The translations under genes and the position numbers were made by a program. Positions 53,180-62,565 of a stretch of DNA of 64,000 bases are shown one piece after another. Location of the stretch: the NCBI GenBank assembly GCA_902554035.1, contig CACDMX010000005.1, positions 20,076 to 84,075 of the forward strand, in the 5' to 3' direction. Position 1 is the stretch's first letter, and each line of letters opens with the position of its first letter. Below the pieces are notes generated by a model. The model saw only the letters and a list, made by a program, of their open reading frames with translations, did not search any database and had not been told where the DNA came from. Origin of the DNA: an uncultured Pelagibacteraceae bacterium (GTDB lineage Bacteria; Pseudomonadota; Alphaproteobacteria; Pelagibacterales; Pelagibacteraceae).

Positions 53180-53618
53180 CAATCTTGTCCACAAATTGTA
53201 CAAAGTCTTTTTCTTCTCTGAAATTTCTATAAACAGATGCAAATCTTACATAGGCAACTGGATCCAAATCCTTTAATCTTTCCATAACCATTGTACCTAT
53301 GGTAGTTGTAGAAATTTCTGATTGTCCTAACTCTTCAATTGATCTCATAATTGAGCTTATAAATTTTTCGATAGTATCAGTATCAATTGGTCTTTTTTTT
53401 AATGCTATATAGATTGATTTTGATAACTTATCTCGATCTAAAGTTGATTTTCTGCCGTTTTTCTTAATTACAAACAATTCTCTATACTGAATTCTTTCAA
53501 ATGTAGTGAATCTTTCTCCGCACACACACATTCTTCTTCTTCTTATTGCTGTCCCATCTTCAGTTGGTCTGGAGTCCACAACGGATGTTTCACCCTTTTT
53601 ATTACATGGACAAATCAT
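53160..53618 (-). CDS. nrdR: Transcriptional repressor NrdR, atypical zinc ribbon
   Basis: NrdR represses ribonucleotide reductase genes by binding ATP/dATP in an ATP-cone and DNA through its zinc ribbon. The ATP-cone (VIKKNGRKSTLDRDKLSKSI) and the RRRR plus FTTFER region are normal. The zinc ribbon is unusual: the N-terminal knuckle reads C-P-C (C3, C5) and the second reads C-V-C, whereas the family has CxxC in both. All four cysteines are kept. It lies between glyA and ribD, the standard neighbourhood. Confidence 0.9.
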   Translation of the reverse strand: MICPCNKKGETSVVDSRPTEDGTAIRRRRMCVCGERFTTFERIQYRELFVIKKNGRKSTLDRDKLSKSIYIALKKRPIDTDTIEKFISSIMRSIEELGQSEISTTTIGTMVMERLKDLDPVAYVRFASVYRNFREEKDFVQFVDKIDVYKKR

Positions 53619-53620
53619 GT

Positions 53621-54931
53621 TTATCTTAAATGTTTATAAATTGGAAAATTTGAACATAAATCAACAACCTCAGTTCTAACTTCATCTTCGATTTTACTAT
53701 TATCATCGGGACTTTTTGATAGTCCTTTGATTGTTTTTGTTATTAATTCTCCAACTTTTTCAAATTCTTTTAATCCAAAACCTCTTGTTGTTGCTGCTTG
53801 AGTTCCAAGTCTAATTCCTGATGTAATCATTGGACTTTCACTATCAAAAGGAATTCCATTTTTGTTACATGTAATATTTGCTCTTGATAGACTTTCTGAT
53901 GCTAAATTTCCTTTAACATTAAAAGGTCTTAAATCTACGAGCATTAAGTGAGAGTCAGTGCCACCAGAATAAATTTTAAAACCATTGTTTTTTAATGTCT
54001 CAGATAAAATTTTTGCATTAGCTAAGACAGATTTAATATATTCTTTAAATTCGGGTTTAAGAGCTTCTAAAAATCCTGCAGCTTTTGCGGCTATAATATG
54101 CATCAATGGTCCACCTTGGTAACCGGGAAATACAGCTGTATTAAATTTTTTTGCTAAATCTTCATGATTAGTTAAAATTATCCCACCTCGTGCACTTCTA
54201 AAAACTTTATGAGTTGTTGAAGTAACTACGTGAGCATATTCGCATGGGTTTGGATAACCTTTGCCTGCTACTAATCCTGAAAAATGAGCCATATCAACCA
54301 TCAAGTAGGCTCCAACTTTATCGGCTATTTCTCTAAATCTTTTAAAATCTATAACTCTCGAATATGCACTACCACCAGCAATAATTAACTTGGGTTTGTG
54401 CTCTAAAGCTATTTTTTCAACGTTGTCGTAATCGATAAGTTCAGATTCTTTATCAACATCATATCCTATTGCGTTAAACCATTTTCCTGACATAGAAATT
54501 TTTAATCCATGTGTAATATGGCCACCAGAATTCAAACTCATGCCCATAAATGTATCTCCTGGTTTAAGTAATGCCAAAAATACTGCACCATTAGCTTGTG
54601 CACCAGAATGTGGTTGAGCATTTGCAAATTTGCAATCGAATAGTTTTTTTAATCTCTCTATCGCTAAATTTTCAGCTACATCAACATGTTCACAACCGTT
54701 ATAGTATCTTTTTCCAGGATAACCTTCTGCATATTTATTTGTCAAAACTGATCCTTGTGCTTCTAAGACTGCTTGTGAAACAATATTTTCTGAGGCAATT
54801 AATTCTATATGTTCTTGTTGTCTTTTAAGTTCATCGCTAATAGCTTTATACAGTTCTGGGTCTGTTTTTGACAAACTGTCTTCAAAAAAACCTTTGTATT
54901 GATCATTTAAGTATTTGTTTTCGCTCGACAT
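53621..54931 (-). CDS. glyA: Serine hydroxymethyltransferase
   Basis: GlyA converts serine and tetrahydrofolate to glycine and methylene-tetrahydrofolate. [36 protein letters not shown] and [16 protein letters not shown] with PLP lysine K242 identify it. At 436 residues it has a normal length. It starts 3 nt after rpiB and precedes nrdR by 2 nt. I see no glycine riboswitch-like leader in the rpiB-glyA spacer; it is only a few bases long. Confidence 0.97.
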   Translation of the reverse strand: MSSENKYLNDQYKGFFEDSLSKTDPELYKAISDELKRQQEHIELIASENIVSQAVLEAQGSVLTNKYAEGYPGKRYYNGCEHVDVAENLAIERLKKLFDCKFANAQPHSGAQANGAVFLALLKPGDTFMGMSLNSGGHITHGLKISMSGKWFNAIGYDVDKESELIDYDNVEKIALEHKPKLIIAGGSAYSRVIDFKRFREIADKVGAYLMVDMAHFSGLVAGKGYPNPCEYAHVVTSTTHKVFRSARGGIILTNHEDLAKKFNTAVFPGYQGGPLMHIIAAKAAGFLEALKPEFKEYIKSVLANAKILSETLKNNGFKIYSGGTDSHLMLVDLRPFNVKGNLASESLSRANITCNKNGIPFDSESPMITSGIRLGTQAATTRGFGLKEFEKVGELITKTIKGLSKSPDDNSKIEDEVRTEVVDLCSNFPIYKHLR

Positions 54932-54934
54932 AAT

Positions 54935-55357
54935 TTACATCTTTTTTATTCTTCTCAAGTGTCTTCCGCCCTCAAATTTAGTACTTAAGAAAATTTTTAC
55001 TAGGTTAACCGCCTTATTTTTATTTATCAACCTTTCTCCTAATGTAATGATATTTGCATTATTATGCAATCGGGATAATTTGGTATTTTTAACGCTATAA
55101 CATAATGCTGCTCTTACTTTTTTTGATTTATTAGCTGCAATAGCCATACCCATGCCAGATCCGCATACAAGTATACCAAAACTACTATTTTTTTTGGAAA
55201 TTTTTTTGGCTAATTTTTTAGCAAAATCTGGGTAATCTACAGAATGACTAGTTTTTGGACCTAAATCTATGATTTTTGTTTTTTTTGACAATTTTTTAGT
55301 AATAAACTCTTTTAACTTAAAACCAGCGTGATCAGATGCAATATAAATGTACTTCAA
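54935..55357 (-). CDS. rpiB: Ribose-5-phosphate isomerase B
   Basis: RpiB interconverts ribose-5- and ribulose-5-phosphate. IASDHAGFKLKEFI at the N-terminus, VDYPDFAKKLA, GILVCGSGMGMAIAANK with the active-site cysteine and RAALCYS are conserved. It is 140 residues, typical. It leads the rpiB-glyA-nrdR-rib block, an order known in many alphaproteobacteria. Confidence 0.94.
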   Translation of the reverse strand: MKYIYIASDHAGFKLKEFITKKLSKKTKIIDLGPKTSHSVDYPDFAKKLAKKISKKNSSFGILVCGSGMGMAIAANKSKKVRAALCYSVKNTKLSRLHNNANIITLGERLINKNKAVNLVKIFLSTKFEGGRHLRRIKKM

Positions 55358-55378
55358 TGTTAATATTATAAACTAAAA

Positions 55379-56002
55379 TTAATTAAATTTGTAGTCTAAA
55401 ACACAAGCAACTAAATGAACTCTATTTTCTTCACCACCATTAAAAGCGTTATGATATTTAAGATTATTAGTTACCCAAACAGAACCATCTGCAGGCATGT
55501 GTTGCGCAACTTTGTCTATTACCATTATTGCTCCTGGATTAGTATATATAGGGATATGCAATCTGGGCTCAGGATCTCTATGCCAACTAAGAGTAGATCT
55601 AGGTTCTTTTAACAATAATCTTACTCTTCCTAACTTATATTTTTTAGACAGTTCGTCATATACCTCTTTAAAGTAAGTATGGTTAAATTCTTTTACAAAC
55701 TCTGTATATTTACTTTCGTCTATTTCAACATCCCTTGAAACTTCTACACCTGTAGAATCTGGCTTTGTCCAATAAACACCTCTAACTTTACTTCCTTTAA
55801 TAGAATCTGGGTCTCCAGGTATTTGATTAAGAGAAATTCCTGCAAAATGAGGAATACCTAAACTTGTATCAAACCCTTTGATTTTTAAAACTTCATTACA
55901 AGCATTTTTAAGCTTATTAATATCAAATTTGATATTTTGTTTTTGGAAATCACCAACAATTCGTTGGGGTTGGTTTTTATTTATATTTGTTACATTGTTC
56001 AT
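55379..56002 (-). CDS. Aspartyl/asparaginyl beta-hydroxylase-like 2OG oxygenase
   Basis: A 207-residue double-stranded beta-helix oxygenase. STLSWHRDPEPRLHIPIYTNPGAIMVI and HNAFNGGEENRVHLVACVLD give a likely iron histidine pair with an arginine for 2-oxoglutarate, as in the Asp/Asn hydroxylase-like group. Bacterial members hydroxylate small molecules or lipids; the substrate is unknown. It stands alone, 21 nt before rpiB in the reverse direction and divergent from hemB. Confidence 0.8.
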   Translation of the reverse strand: MNNVTNINKNQPQRIVGDFQKQNIKFDINKLKNACNEVLKIKGFDTSLGIPHFAGISLNQIPGDPDSIKGSKVRGVYWTKPDSTGVEVSRDVEIDESKYTEFVKEFNHTYFKEVYDELSKKYKLGRVRLLLKEPRSTLSWHRDPEPRLHIPIYTNPGAIMVIDKVAQHMPADGSVWVTNNLKYHNAFNGGEENRVHLVACVLDYKFN

Positions 56003-56073
56003 GTGATAAATAAATACTTTATTTCTAATTATAATACATATAACTTTTGTCGCATATAAAAAAATAATTGAGA

Positions 56074-57066
56074 ATGATTATCACTGGAAAGTATCCAAAT
56101 TTAAGGCTTAGAAGAAATCGTAAAAATGATTGGGCTAGAAGATTAGTGCAAGAAAATAGTTTATCTGTAAATGATCTAATACTTCCAATTTTTGTAATTG
56201 ATGGAAAAAATAAAAAAGAATCAATCAAAACAATGCCTGGTGTTTATAGGTATAGCGTAGATAAAATTCCAACAATACTTGATAAAGCAATAAAGTATAA
56301 AATTCCAATGGTAGCATTATTTCCGTACACAAATAAAAAGCTTAAAGATAGTTTAGGTTTTGAGGCTTTGAATGAGAATAATCTTGTTTGTAGATCAATA
56401 AGACTTATTAAAAAAAAATACAAAAATAAAATTGGTATTATGTGCGATGTTGCCTTAGACCCTTACACTTCACATGGCCATGATGGGATTTTGCAAAATG
56501 GAAAAGTCTTAAACGATGAAACAGTTGAAATTTTAGTTAAACAATCGTTGTTGCAGGCAGAAATGGGCTGTGATGTTATAGCACCGTCTGATATGATGGA
56601 TGGAAGGGTTGGAAAAATTAGAAAAGCTTTAGACAAAAATAATTTTAAAGATATTCAAATATTATCTTACGCTGCCAAATATGCCTCAGGATTTTATGGG
56701 CCTTTCCGAGACGCTGTTGGATCAAAAAAATCTCTCAAAGGTGATAAAAAAACTTATCAAATGGATTATAGTAATAGTCAAGAAGCATTAAGAGAAATAA
56801 AATTAGACATAATAGAAGGAGCAGATATCGTAATGGTTAAACCAGGAATGCCTTATTTAGATATTATAAAATCTATAAAAGAAAATTTTAAAATACCTGT
56901 TTTTGCTTATCAAGTATCAGGAGAATACAGCCTAATAAAAAATGCAATTGATAAAAAAATTATAAACAAAAATTGTATAATTGAGTCATTAACTGGATTT
57001 AAAAGAGCTGGAGCAACAGCAGTTGTCACCTATTTTGCTGATCAAATTGCTAAATATTTAAAATAG
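56074..57066 (+). CDS. hemB: Delta-aminolevulinic acid dehydratase
   Basis: HemB condenses two aminolevulinates to porphobilinogen. LRRNRKNDWARRLVQE, LPIFVIDG, MCDVALDPYTSHGHDG, IAPSDMMDGRVGKIR and VMVKPGMPYLDII are conserved and include both active-site lysines. The metal-site segment is aspartate-rich (DVALDPYTSHGHDG) instead of cysteine-rich, so it is a magnesium-type, not a zinc-type, enzyme. I start at the ATG at 56074; a TTG two codons upstream is less likely. Confidence 0.95.
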   Translation: MIITGKYPNLRLRRNRKNDWARRLVQENSLSVNDLILPIFVIDGKNKKESIKTMPGVYRYSVDKIPTILDKAIKYKIPMVALFPYTNKKLKDSLGFEALNENNLVCRSIRLIKKKYKNKIGIMCDVALDPYTSHGHDGILQNGKVLNDETVEILVKQSLLQAEMGCDVIAPSDMMDGRVGKIRKALDKNNFKDIQILSYAAKYASGFYGPFRDAVGSKKSLKGDKKTYQMDYSNSQEALREIKLDIIEGADIVMVKPGMPYLDIIKSIKENFKIPVFAYQVSGEYSLIKNAIDKKIINKNCIIESLTGFKRAGATAVVTYFADQIAKYLK

Positions 57067-57070
57067 CCTT

Positions 57071-57751
57071 TCATTTTAAAATTTTAATAAAATTTGTTCT
57101 TTGAAAAGGATGGTTTATATTGTTTGGTTTTAAGATGCTTTTATCTAAGTAATCTGTCACTAGGTTTAATCCTGAAAGCAAAGTGCTTAAATCAATATTC
57201 TCAGTTTTTTGATCTACTAAAAAATTTGGAACATCTTTTTTTATGCTATTCGCTTTAACAAAGTATTTTTTTTTGCTATTAATAACTTCGGTATTTACAA
57301 TATTTTTAAGATTTAAATCAAAACCTAAAAATTTAAATAAACTTAACTCCCATAATATATAATGCTTTAACCATTGTTTGGTATGAAGATTAAAAAAAAA
57401 ACTTTCAATACTTTGAAAAATTTCTTTGTTTGCTTGAGACTCTACAGTTAATATTTTTATTAATTGCATTGCAGAAATGATACTTGAGAGTTTTTTTTTA
57501 TTATCAAAAAATAAAGGTGTATTTGCTTTTAATATCTCAACTTTAAAATAACCAGTTTTGCCTTCATTTTTATAATTATAGTTTATATGTAATTTGTTTC
57601 CAATTTGTAAATAGTTTTTAATTTTTTTTGAAGTAGCTCCAAAAATAATTCCTGAGCATTTACCATAGTTTTCAGTAAAGAATTCAGCTATAACTGAATT
57701 TTCATTATAATTGGATTTCGAAATTAGATAACCTTTATCTATCCAGTTCAT
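57071..57751 (-). CDS. recO: DNA repair protein RecO
   Basis: RecO works with RecF/RecR to load RecA on SSB-coated DNA. MNWIDKGYLISKSNYNENSVIAEFFTENYGK is the OB-fold opening (quoted parts: GYLISKSNYNENS and FTENYGKCSGII), and LLSGLNLVTDYLDKSILKP is part of the C-terminal helical domain. At 226 residues it is of normal size and lacks a CxxC zinc motif. It overlaps rnc by 17 nt; the era gene usual between rnc and recO is absent. Confidence 0.85.
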   Translation of the reverse strand: MNWIDKGYLISKSNYNENSVIAEFFTENYGKCSGIIFGATSKKIKNYLQIGNKLHINYNYKNEGKTGYFKVEILKANTPLFFDNKKKLSSIISAMQLIKILTVESQANKEIFQSIESFFFNLHTKQWLKHYILWELSLFKFLGFDLNLKNIVNTEVINSKKKYFVKANSIKKDVPNFLVDQKTENIDLSTLLSGLNLVTDYLDKSILKPNNINHPFQRTNFIKILK

Positions 57752-58418
57752 TTTTTAATAAACTTGTTAATAACATAGATGCAGCATTTTGTTCAGCTTC
57801 TTTTTTTGAGGATCCAGTTCCTTTTGCAGATTTTGAGTTTTTTAATTTTACACTAATTTTAAATATTGGTTTATGTTTAGGACCTCTACTTTCTAAAAAT
57901 TTATATATAGGAAGCAACTTAAATTTTTTTAATGAAAACTCCTGAAGTTTTGTTTTTGGATCTATATAGGTTTCCTTTGTTAAATTTATATGTTTATTCC
58001 ATAAATTAATTATAAACTTTTCAGCTATATCAATTCCTTTATCTAAATAAATTGCGCCGATCAAAGCCTCACAAGCATCAGAAATTATCTTATCCTCAAT
58101 TGTTTTAATTTTTTTTTTTGAATTTCCAGCAAAAATGAATTTTCCCAAATAAATAGAATTTGCAACTTCTAAACACTTTTTCTTATTTACTAACGAGGCA
58201 AATTTTTTATCAAGAGATCCTTCTTTTTCATCTGGGTATTTTTCAAGAAGTTTTTTAGATATAACGAGTCCAAGCACCCTATCACCTAAGAACTCTAATT
58301 TTTCGTTACTTTCCTTAGAATTATAACTTTTGTGACTTAACGATCTTTTAAGCAGTTTTTGGTTTTTAAATTTTATATTTATTAACTTTTCAAGTTTATT
58401 TAAATCGTAGTTAATCAT
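57735..58418 (-). CDS. rnc: Ribonuclease III
   Basis: RNase III cleaves double-stranded RNA and matures rRNA. KLEFLGDRVLGLVISKKLLEKYP is the signature motif with catalytic acidic residues, DACEALIGAIYLDKG the second. A dsRNA-binding domain follows from residue ~155 (DPKTKLQEFSLKKF, GSSKKEAEQNAA). Length (227) is normal. It overlaps lepB by 4 nt. Confidence 0.95.
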   Translation of the reverse strand: MINYDLNKLEKLINIKFKNQKLLKRSLSHKSYNSKESNEKLEFLGDRVLGLVISKKLLEKYPDEKEGSLDKKFASLVNKKKCLEVANSIYLGKFIFAGNSKKKIKTIEDKIISDACEALIGAIYLDKGIDIAEKFIINLWNKHINLTKETYIDPKTKLQEFSLKKFKLLPIYKFLESRGPKHKPIFKISVKLKNSKSAKGTGSSKKEAEQNAASMLLTSLLKNELDR

Positions 58419-59146
58419 AATATTTTTTTAAAAAAACGACCATATCTGATTGATTTATGCCATTTCCAAAACTCTATAAAATAACCTTTTTTATAATCTG
58501 ATGAAAAAAAAATAAATTGTGCTTTACCAACTAGATTGTTCTCGTGAACATATCCTACACTAGTTAAAAAACGACTATCTTTTGAACAGTCTCTATTGTC
58601 GCCCAAAAAAAAATAGTGTTTTTTAGGAACTACGAATTCATCTGAGTTTTTAAAGCTGTTTTGTTTTCTATAAGATGCAACATATTTTCTACCGTTGGGT
58701 AGTTTTTCTTCAAATGTTTTGACAGATATTTTTTCATTGCCACAAAAAATTTGATCCACTTTTGACATTATACTTTTTAGAATTTGATTATTATTTACGT
58801 ATAAATCTCCGTCAATAAATTGAATAGTGTCGCCAGGTAAGCCAATTAAACGTTTAATATAATCAGTTCTATTATCAGATGGTGTTTTAAATACTATTAT
58901 ATCCCCTCTCACTGGTTTCGAATTTAATAACCTATCTTTAAAAATTGGAGGACTGAATGGAAAAGAGTGCTTACTATAACCATAAGAATATTTAGTTACA
59001 AAAATTCTGTCACCAACCAAAAGATTTGGTTCCATTGATGAGGAAGGTATATAGAAAGGTTGAAGTACTAAAGATCTAATTATTAATGCAATTATTAACG
59101 CATAAAAAATTGTTTTTAAGTTGTCTATAAAAAAATCTCTATTCAT
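58415..59146 (-). CDS. lepB: Signal peptidase I
   Basis: LepB cleaves Sec/Tat signal peptides at the outer face of the inner membrane. One N-terminal helix (residues ~10-28) is followed by FYIPSSSMEPNLLVGDR with the catalytic serine, RGDIIVFKTP and TDYIKRLIGLPGD with the catalytic lysine, and YFFLGDNRDCSKDSR. Length is 243. It lies 5 nt after acpS in the classic acpS-lepB-rnc order. Confidence 0.95.
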   Translation of the reverse strand: MNRDFFIDNLKTIFYALIIALIIRSLVLQPFYIPSSSMEPNLLVGDRIFVTKYSYGYSKHSFPFSPPIFKDRLLNSKPVRGDIIVFKTPSDNRTDYIKRLIGLPGDTIQFIDGDLYVNNNQILKSIMSKVDQIFCGNEKISVKTFEEKLPNGRKYVASYRKQNSFKNSDEFVVPKKHYFFLGDNRDCSKDSRFLTSVGYVHENNLVGKAQFIFFSSDYKKGYFIEFWKWHKSIRYGRFFKKIL

Positions 59147-59151
59147 ATAAA

Positions 59152-59535
59152 TTATTTTTGAAAAGTTACAAAAGCTATTGAATAGGTTTTTTCATCAGCA
59201 ATTGATAGAGTAAAGTAAAATTTCTTTATTTTAAATTTTTTTGTAATCAAAAATTTAATTTTTTTAGATATGTAAAAAAAAGGCATTCCATATCTATCAT
59301 TTTTGACAACAATATCTTTAAAGTTTAGGTTATTACGGAAACCAGAGCCTAGCGACTTTGAGAAAGCTTCTTTCGCAGCAAATCTTTTTGCATAAAAAGA
59401 AACTTTATTTGATTTTTTTTTTGAGGCAGTAATTTCATATTTAGAAAAAATCCTAGATAAAAAATTTTTGTTTTTAGCCATTTTTCTAATTCTGTTATTA
59501 TCTACTATATCAACACCTATACCTACTATTTTCAT
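59152..59535 (-). CDS. acpS: Holo-acyl-carrier-protein synthase
   Basis: AcpS transfers phosphopantetheine from CoA to ACP. GIGVDIVDNNRI at the N-terminus, with the metal-binding Asp, and KRFAAKEAFSKSLGSG with the catalytic-site Glu are diagnostic. Length (127) is normal. It follows pdxJ by 2 nt. Confidence 0.94.
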   Translation of the reverse strand: MKIVGIGVDIVDNNRIRKMAKNKNFLSRIFSKYEITASKKKSNKVSFYAKRFAAKEAFSKSLGSGFRNNLNFKDIVVKNDRYGMPFFYISKKIKFLITKKFKIKKFYFTLSIADEKTYSIAFVTFQK

Positions 59536-59537
59536 AA

Positions 59538-60257
59538 TTAATTACTTATTAGTACTTTAAATTTTTTTATAACTTTCTCAATTCCATAAAAAAAAGATTC
59601 GCCAATAATAAAATGACCAATATTGAATTCTTTTATTTCTTTTATTGAATTTAAAATTTGAGCTGTCTTATAGTCCATTCCATGTCCAGCATGAACCTCG
59701 AGACCAATTTTATTAGCATAAATGGAGCACTTTTTAATTTTTTTAAGCTCATTTTTAAAATTTTTCTTTTGTTTTATTAAACGTGACAATTTCCCAGTAT
59801 GAATCTCTATACAATCAGCATCAATTTCTTTTGATAATTTGATATTATTTATTATAGGATCTACAAAAAGACTGGTTCTTATTTTTGATTTATTAAGAAC
59901 TTTTAATATTTTTTTTAATTTAAATTTATTTTTATTAATTTTTAAACCACCTTCGGTAGTGATCTCTGCTCTTTTTTCTGGAACAATACAAACATAATTT
60001 GGTTTATTACGTAAAGCTATTTTAAGCATTTTAAAATTAGCTGCCATTTCTAAATTAATTTTCATTTTTTTACTATTGCAAATTTTTTTAACGTCTAAAT
60101 CATTTATATGACGTCTGTCTTCTCGTAGATGAATGGTAATTGAATCGGCTCCATATTTTGTTGCTAGTTTAGCTGCAAGAAATGGATCGGGGTGTCTTTC
60201 ACCTCTTGCGTTTCTTAAAGTCGCAACATGATCAACATTAACACCTAGTCTCTTCAT
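59538..60257 (-). CDS. pdxJ: Pyridoxine 5'-phosphate synthase
   Basis: PdxJ makes pyridoxine 5'-phosphate from 3-amino-2-oxopropyl phosphate and deoxyxylulose phosphate. LGVNVDHVATLRNARG, ITIHLREDRRHI, NLEMAANFKM and VCIVPEKRAEITTEGG are all conserved, and EVHAGHGMDYKTA is the later binding motif. Length (239) is normal. It overlaps pyrE by 4 nt. Confidence 0.96.
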   Translation of the reverse strand: MKRLGVNVDHVATLRNARGERHPDPFLAAKLATKYGADSITIHLREDRRHINDLDVKKICNSKKMKINLEMAANFKMLKIALRNKPNYVCIVPEKRAEITTEGGLKINKNKFKLKKILKVLNKSKIRTSLFVDPIINNIKLSKEIDADCIEIHTGKLSRLIKQKKNFKNELKKIKKCSIYANKIGLEVHAGHGMDYKTAQILNSIKEIKEFNIGHFIIGESFFYGIEKVIKKFKVLISN

Positions 60258-60841
60258 TTAATAAACCTACTTCCAGGAGAAGAAATTGGTAATAATTCTA
60301 AATTTTTTGGTAAATTTTTTTTTTTAAAAGTGGGTACATTTAATTTTATATGAGATACGATTTTTTTTTTAATTAATAATGTTTTGTTATTAGAACGATC
60401 AATAATTGATGCATAGCCTAGAATTTTAGCTTTTGATTTTGTTATCAATTTTGCACATTCTAAACTAGATTTTCCCGTCGTTATTACATCTTCTACTATT
60501 AAAACTCTCGAGTTTTTTTTAATTTTAAAACCTCTACGTAATTTGAATTTTCCATTAACACGTTCACAAAAAATTGTTTCTTTTTTGAGCAGCCTACCAA
60601 TTTCATAACCAATAATAATACCCCCCATAGCAGGTGATAAAATTAAATCTATTTTTTTGAATTTCTTTTTGATTTTTCCAGCTAAAGTTTCACAAATTTT
60701 TTTTGCCAGATGTGGAAAACTTAATAATTTTGCGCATTGTATATATTGAGATGAGTGTAATCCTGATGATAAGACGAAATGACCGTCTATAAGAGCGTTA
60801 GTTTTTCTTAAAATATTTAAAGATCTTTTGTGTGAAAGCAT
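60254..60841 (-). CDS. pyrE: Orotate phosphoribosyltransferase
   Basis: PyrE converts orotate to OMP. ILRKTNALIDGHFVLSSGLHSSQYIQCAKLL is the usual N-terminal stretch (shorter phrases GHFVLSSGLHS, YIQCAKLL), LSPAMGGIIIGYEIGR follows, and VLIVEDVITTGKSSLE is the PRPP-binding motif. The first methionine aligns with the family start, which makes a 44 nt overlap with the 3' end of rsh. Length (195) is normal. Confidence 0.94.
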   Translation of the reverse strand: MLSHKRSLNILRKTNALIDGHFVLSSGLHSSQYIQCAKLLSFPHLAKKICETLAGKIKKKFKKIDLILSPAMGGIIIGYEIGRLLKKETIFCERVNGKFKLRRGFKIKKNSRVLIVEDVITTGKSSLECAKLITKSKAKILGYASIIDRSNNKTLLIKKKIVSHIKLNVPTFKKKNLPKNLELLPISSPGSRFIK

Positions 60842-62546
60842 TTCTTTTATTTTCGTGCCTTATGATTTTAAATTTTATCTCTTTTTGTTTTAACTCACTA
60901 ATAAAATTTGTAAAGTTTTTCAGTTCATTTATAGTTAAATTAAATCTAAAATTTATATATTCTCTTGTTTTTTCTTTCATTTCTACACTAGATATATTCA
61001 GTTTATGTGTCCCAATTAAAGTAGTTACTTCACCTAGTTTTCCTGGCTTATCAGGCAACGAGATCCATAAAGTAGTATTATATTTTTTGACTCTGTCATT
61101 TTTTTTGATTGCATCTTTAGTATGCCAATGTTTTCTTATTGCAGCTCTAGCTTTTCCTGTTTTTGTTAAAGGTAGCCAATGCAATGATGGTGACTTATTT
61201 TTTGATGTAATTATACGAACAATATCACCATTTCTTAAAATGCTTTGTAAATCACTTTCTTTTCCATTAATTTCACATCCAATAGCTGTATCTCCAATTT
61301 TTGTATGTACAGCATAAGCAAAATCTATTGGTGTAGCATCTTTTGGCAGTTTTATAACAGATCCTTTTGGAGTAAAACAAAATGCATTTTCTTGAAACAT
61401 TTGAAGCTTTGTATATTCAAAAAAATGTTCGGGATTTTCGTTTCTATCAATTATCTCTACTAAATCTTTTAACCAGTCATATTCTTTCCATGTAAGTGAA
61501 CTAAATTTTTCTGAAGATTTATATTTCCAATGTGATGCTATCCCTCTTTCAGCAAAGTCATGCATTGGTTGAGTTCTAATTTGAATTTCTATGGGTCTCT
61601 TGTTTGGACCAATAATTGAAGTATGAAGAGATTGATATTTGTTTATTTTAGGTGATGAAATATAATCTTTAAATTTACCCGGAATACAATTGTATTCTCT
61701 ATGAAAGATTCCAAGGGCAGTGTAGCAGTCCTCTATATTTTCTAAAATTATTCTAAATCCAATTATATCGGTAATTTGCTCAAGTGAAACTCGTTTTTTT
61801 TGCACCTTTCTCCATATTGAAAAAGGAGTTTTTTCTCTTCCAACAATTTTAGCATTTATTTTATTTTGATTTAATAAATCACTGAATTGGAAAGATATTG
61901 AATTAAATGAATTAACTTTATCTTCTTTTATTGCATCGAGTCTTTTTTTAATTAATTTACGTGCATCATTGTTAAGAACTTGAAAAGACAAATCTTCAAG
62001 TTCGTCTCTTATTCTATGCATCCCCATTCTATCAGCTAAAGGTGAATAGATTTCCATAGTTTCTTTTGCCTTTCTTACTTGTTTATCTTGATCTTTAACA
62101 AATTTAATTGTTCTCATATTGTGAAGTCTGTCAGCTAACTTAACTAATAAAACTCTTATATCTTTTGATGTAGCTAAAATTAATTTTCTAAAATTTTCTG
62201 CTTTAGAATTAGTTGCAGCTTTATTTTCAAATTCTGAAATTTTCGTCACACCATCTACTAAATCAGCAACTTCTTGACCAAATTCTCCTTTGATGGTTTC
62301 ATACGTAGCATGTGTATCTTCAATGGTATCATGCAACAATCCAGTTGCAATCGTAGCACTATCTAATTTTAATTCAGTCAAAATGTTTGCTACCGCTATT
62401 GGGTGAATAATATATGGAACACCTTCGTCTCTTTTTTGAGTTTTATGTGCTTTTAAAGCAAAGTCGTAAGCTTTTGTTAAAGTTTCTGGATTTAAAAACT
62501 TATTGTAAGATTTAACTTTATTTATTAGTTCATCAGATTTGAGCAT
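60798..62546 (-). CDS. rsh: Bifunctional (p)ppGpp synthetase/hydrolase (RelA/SpoT family)
   Basis: The stringent-response enzyme. An HD hydrolase domain comes first (HPIAVANILTELKLDSATIATGLLHDTIEDT, parts HDTIED and LADRLHNMRT), then the synthetase domain (GREKTPFSIWRKVQKK, DIIGFRIILEN, KYQSLHTSIIG, EIQIRT), then a TGS domain (FCFTPKGSVIKLPKDATPIDFAY) and an ACT-like end (LWISLPDKPGKLGEVTTLIG). At 582 residues it is shorter than the ~700 of typical Rsh; the zinc-finger/helical linker between TGS and ACT appears reduced. Catalytic motifs are intact in both halves. Confidence 0.93.
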   Translation of the reverse strand: MLKSDELINKVKSYNKFLNPETLTKAYDFALKAHKTQKRDEGVPYIIHPIAVANILTELKLDSATIATGLLHDTIEDTHATYETIKGEFGQEVADLVDGVTKISEFENKAATNSKAENFRKLILATSKDIRVLLVKLADRLHNMRTIKFVKDQDKQVRKAKETMEIYSPLADRMGMHRIRDELEDLSFQVLNNDARKLIKKRLDAIKEDKVNSFNSISFQFSDLLNQNKINAKIVGREKTPFSIWRKVQKKRVSLEQITDIIGFRIILENIEDCYTALGIFHREYNCIPGKFKDYISSPKINKYQSLHTSIIGPNKRPIEIQIRTQPMHDFAERGIASHWKYKSSEKFSSLTWKEYDWLKDLVEIIDRNENPEHFFEYTKLQMFQENAFCFTPKGSVIKLPKDATPIDFAYAVHTKIGDTAIGCEINGKESDLQSILRNGDIVRIITSKNKSPSLHWLPLTKTGKARAAIRKHWHTKDAIKKNDRVKKYNTTLWISLPDKPGKLGEVTTLIGTHKLNISSVEMKEKTREYINFRFNLTINELKNFTNFISELKQKEIKFKIIRHENKRNAFTQKIFKYFKKN

Positions 62547-62565
62547 AGTTTATTATATCATGAAT

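Noticed and set aside
53180..53242. Longer ribD start inside nrdR
   Set aside because: The extra 21 residues are nrdR sequence in another frame; the ATG at 53179 gives the family start.
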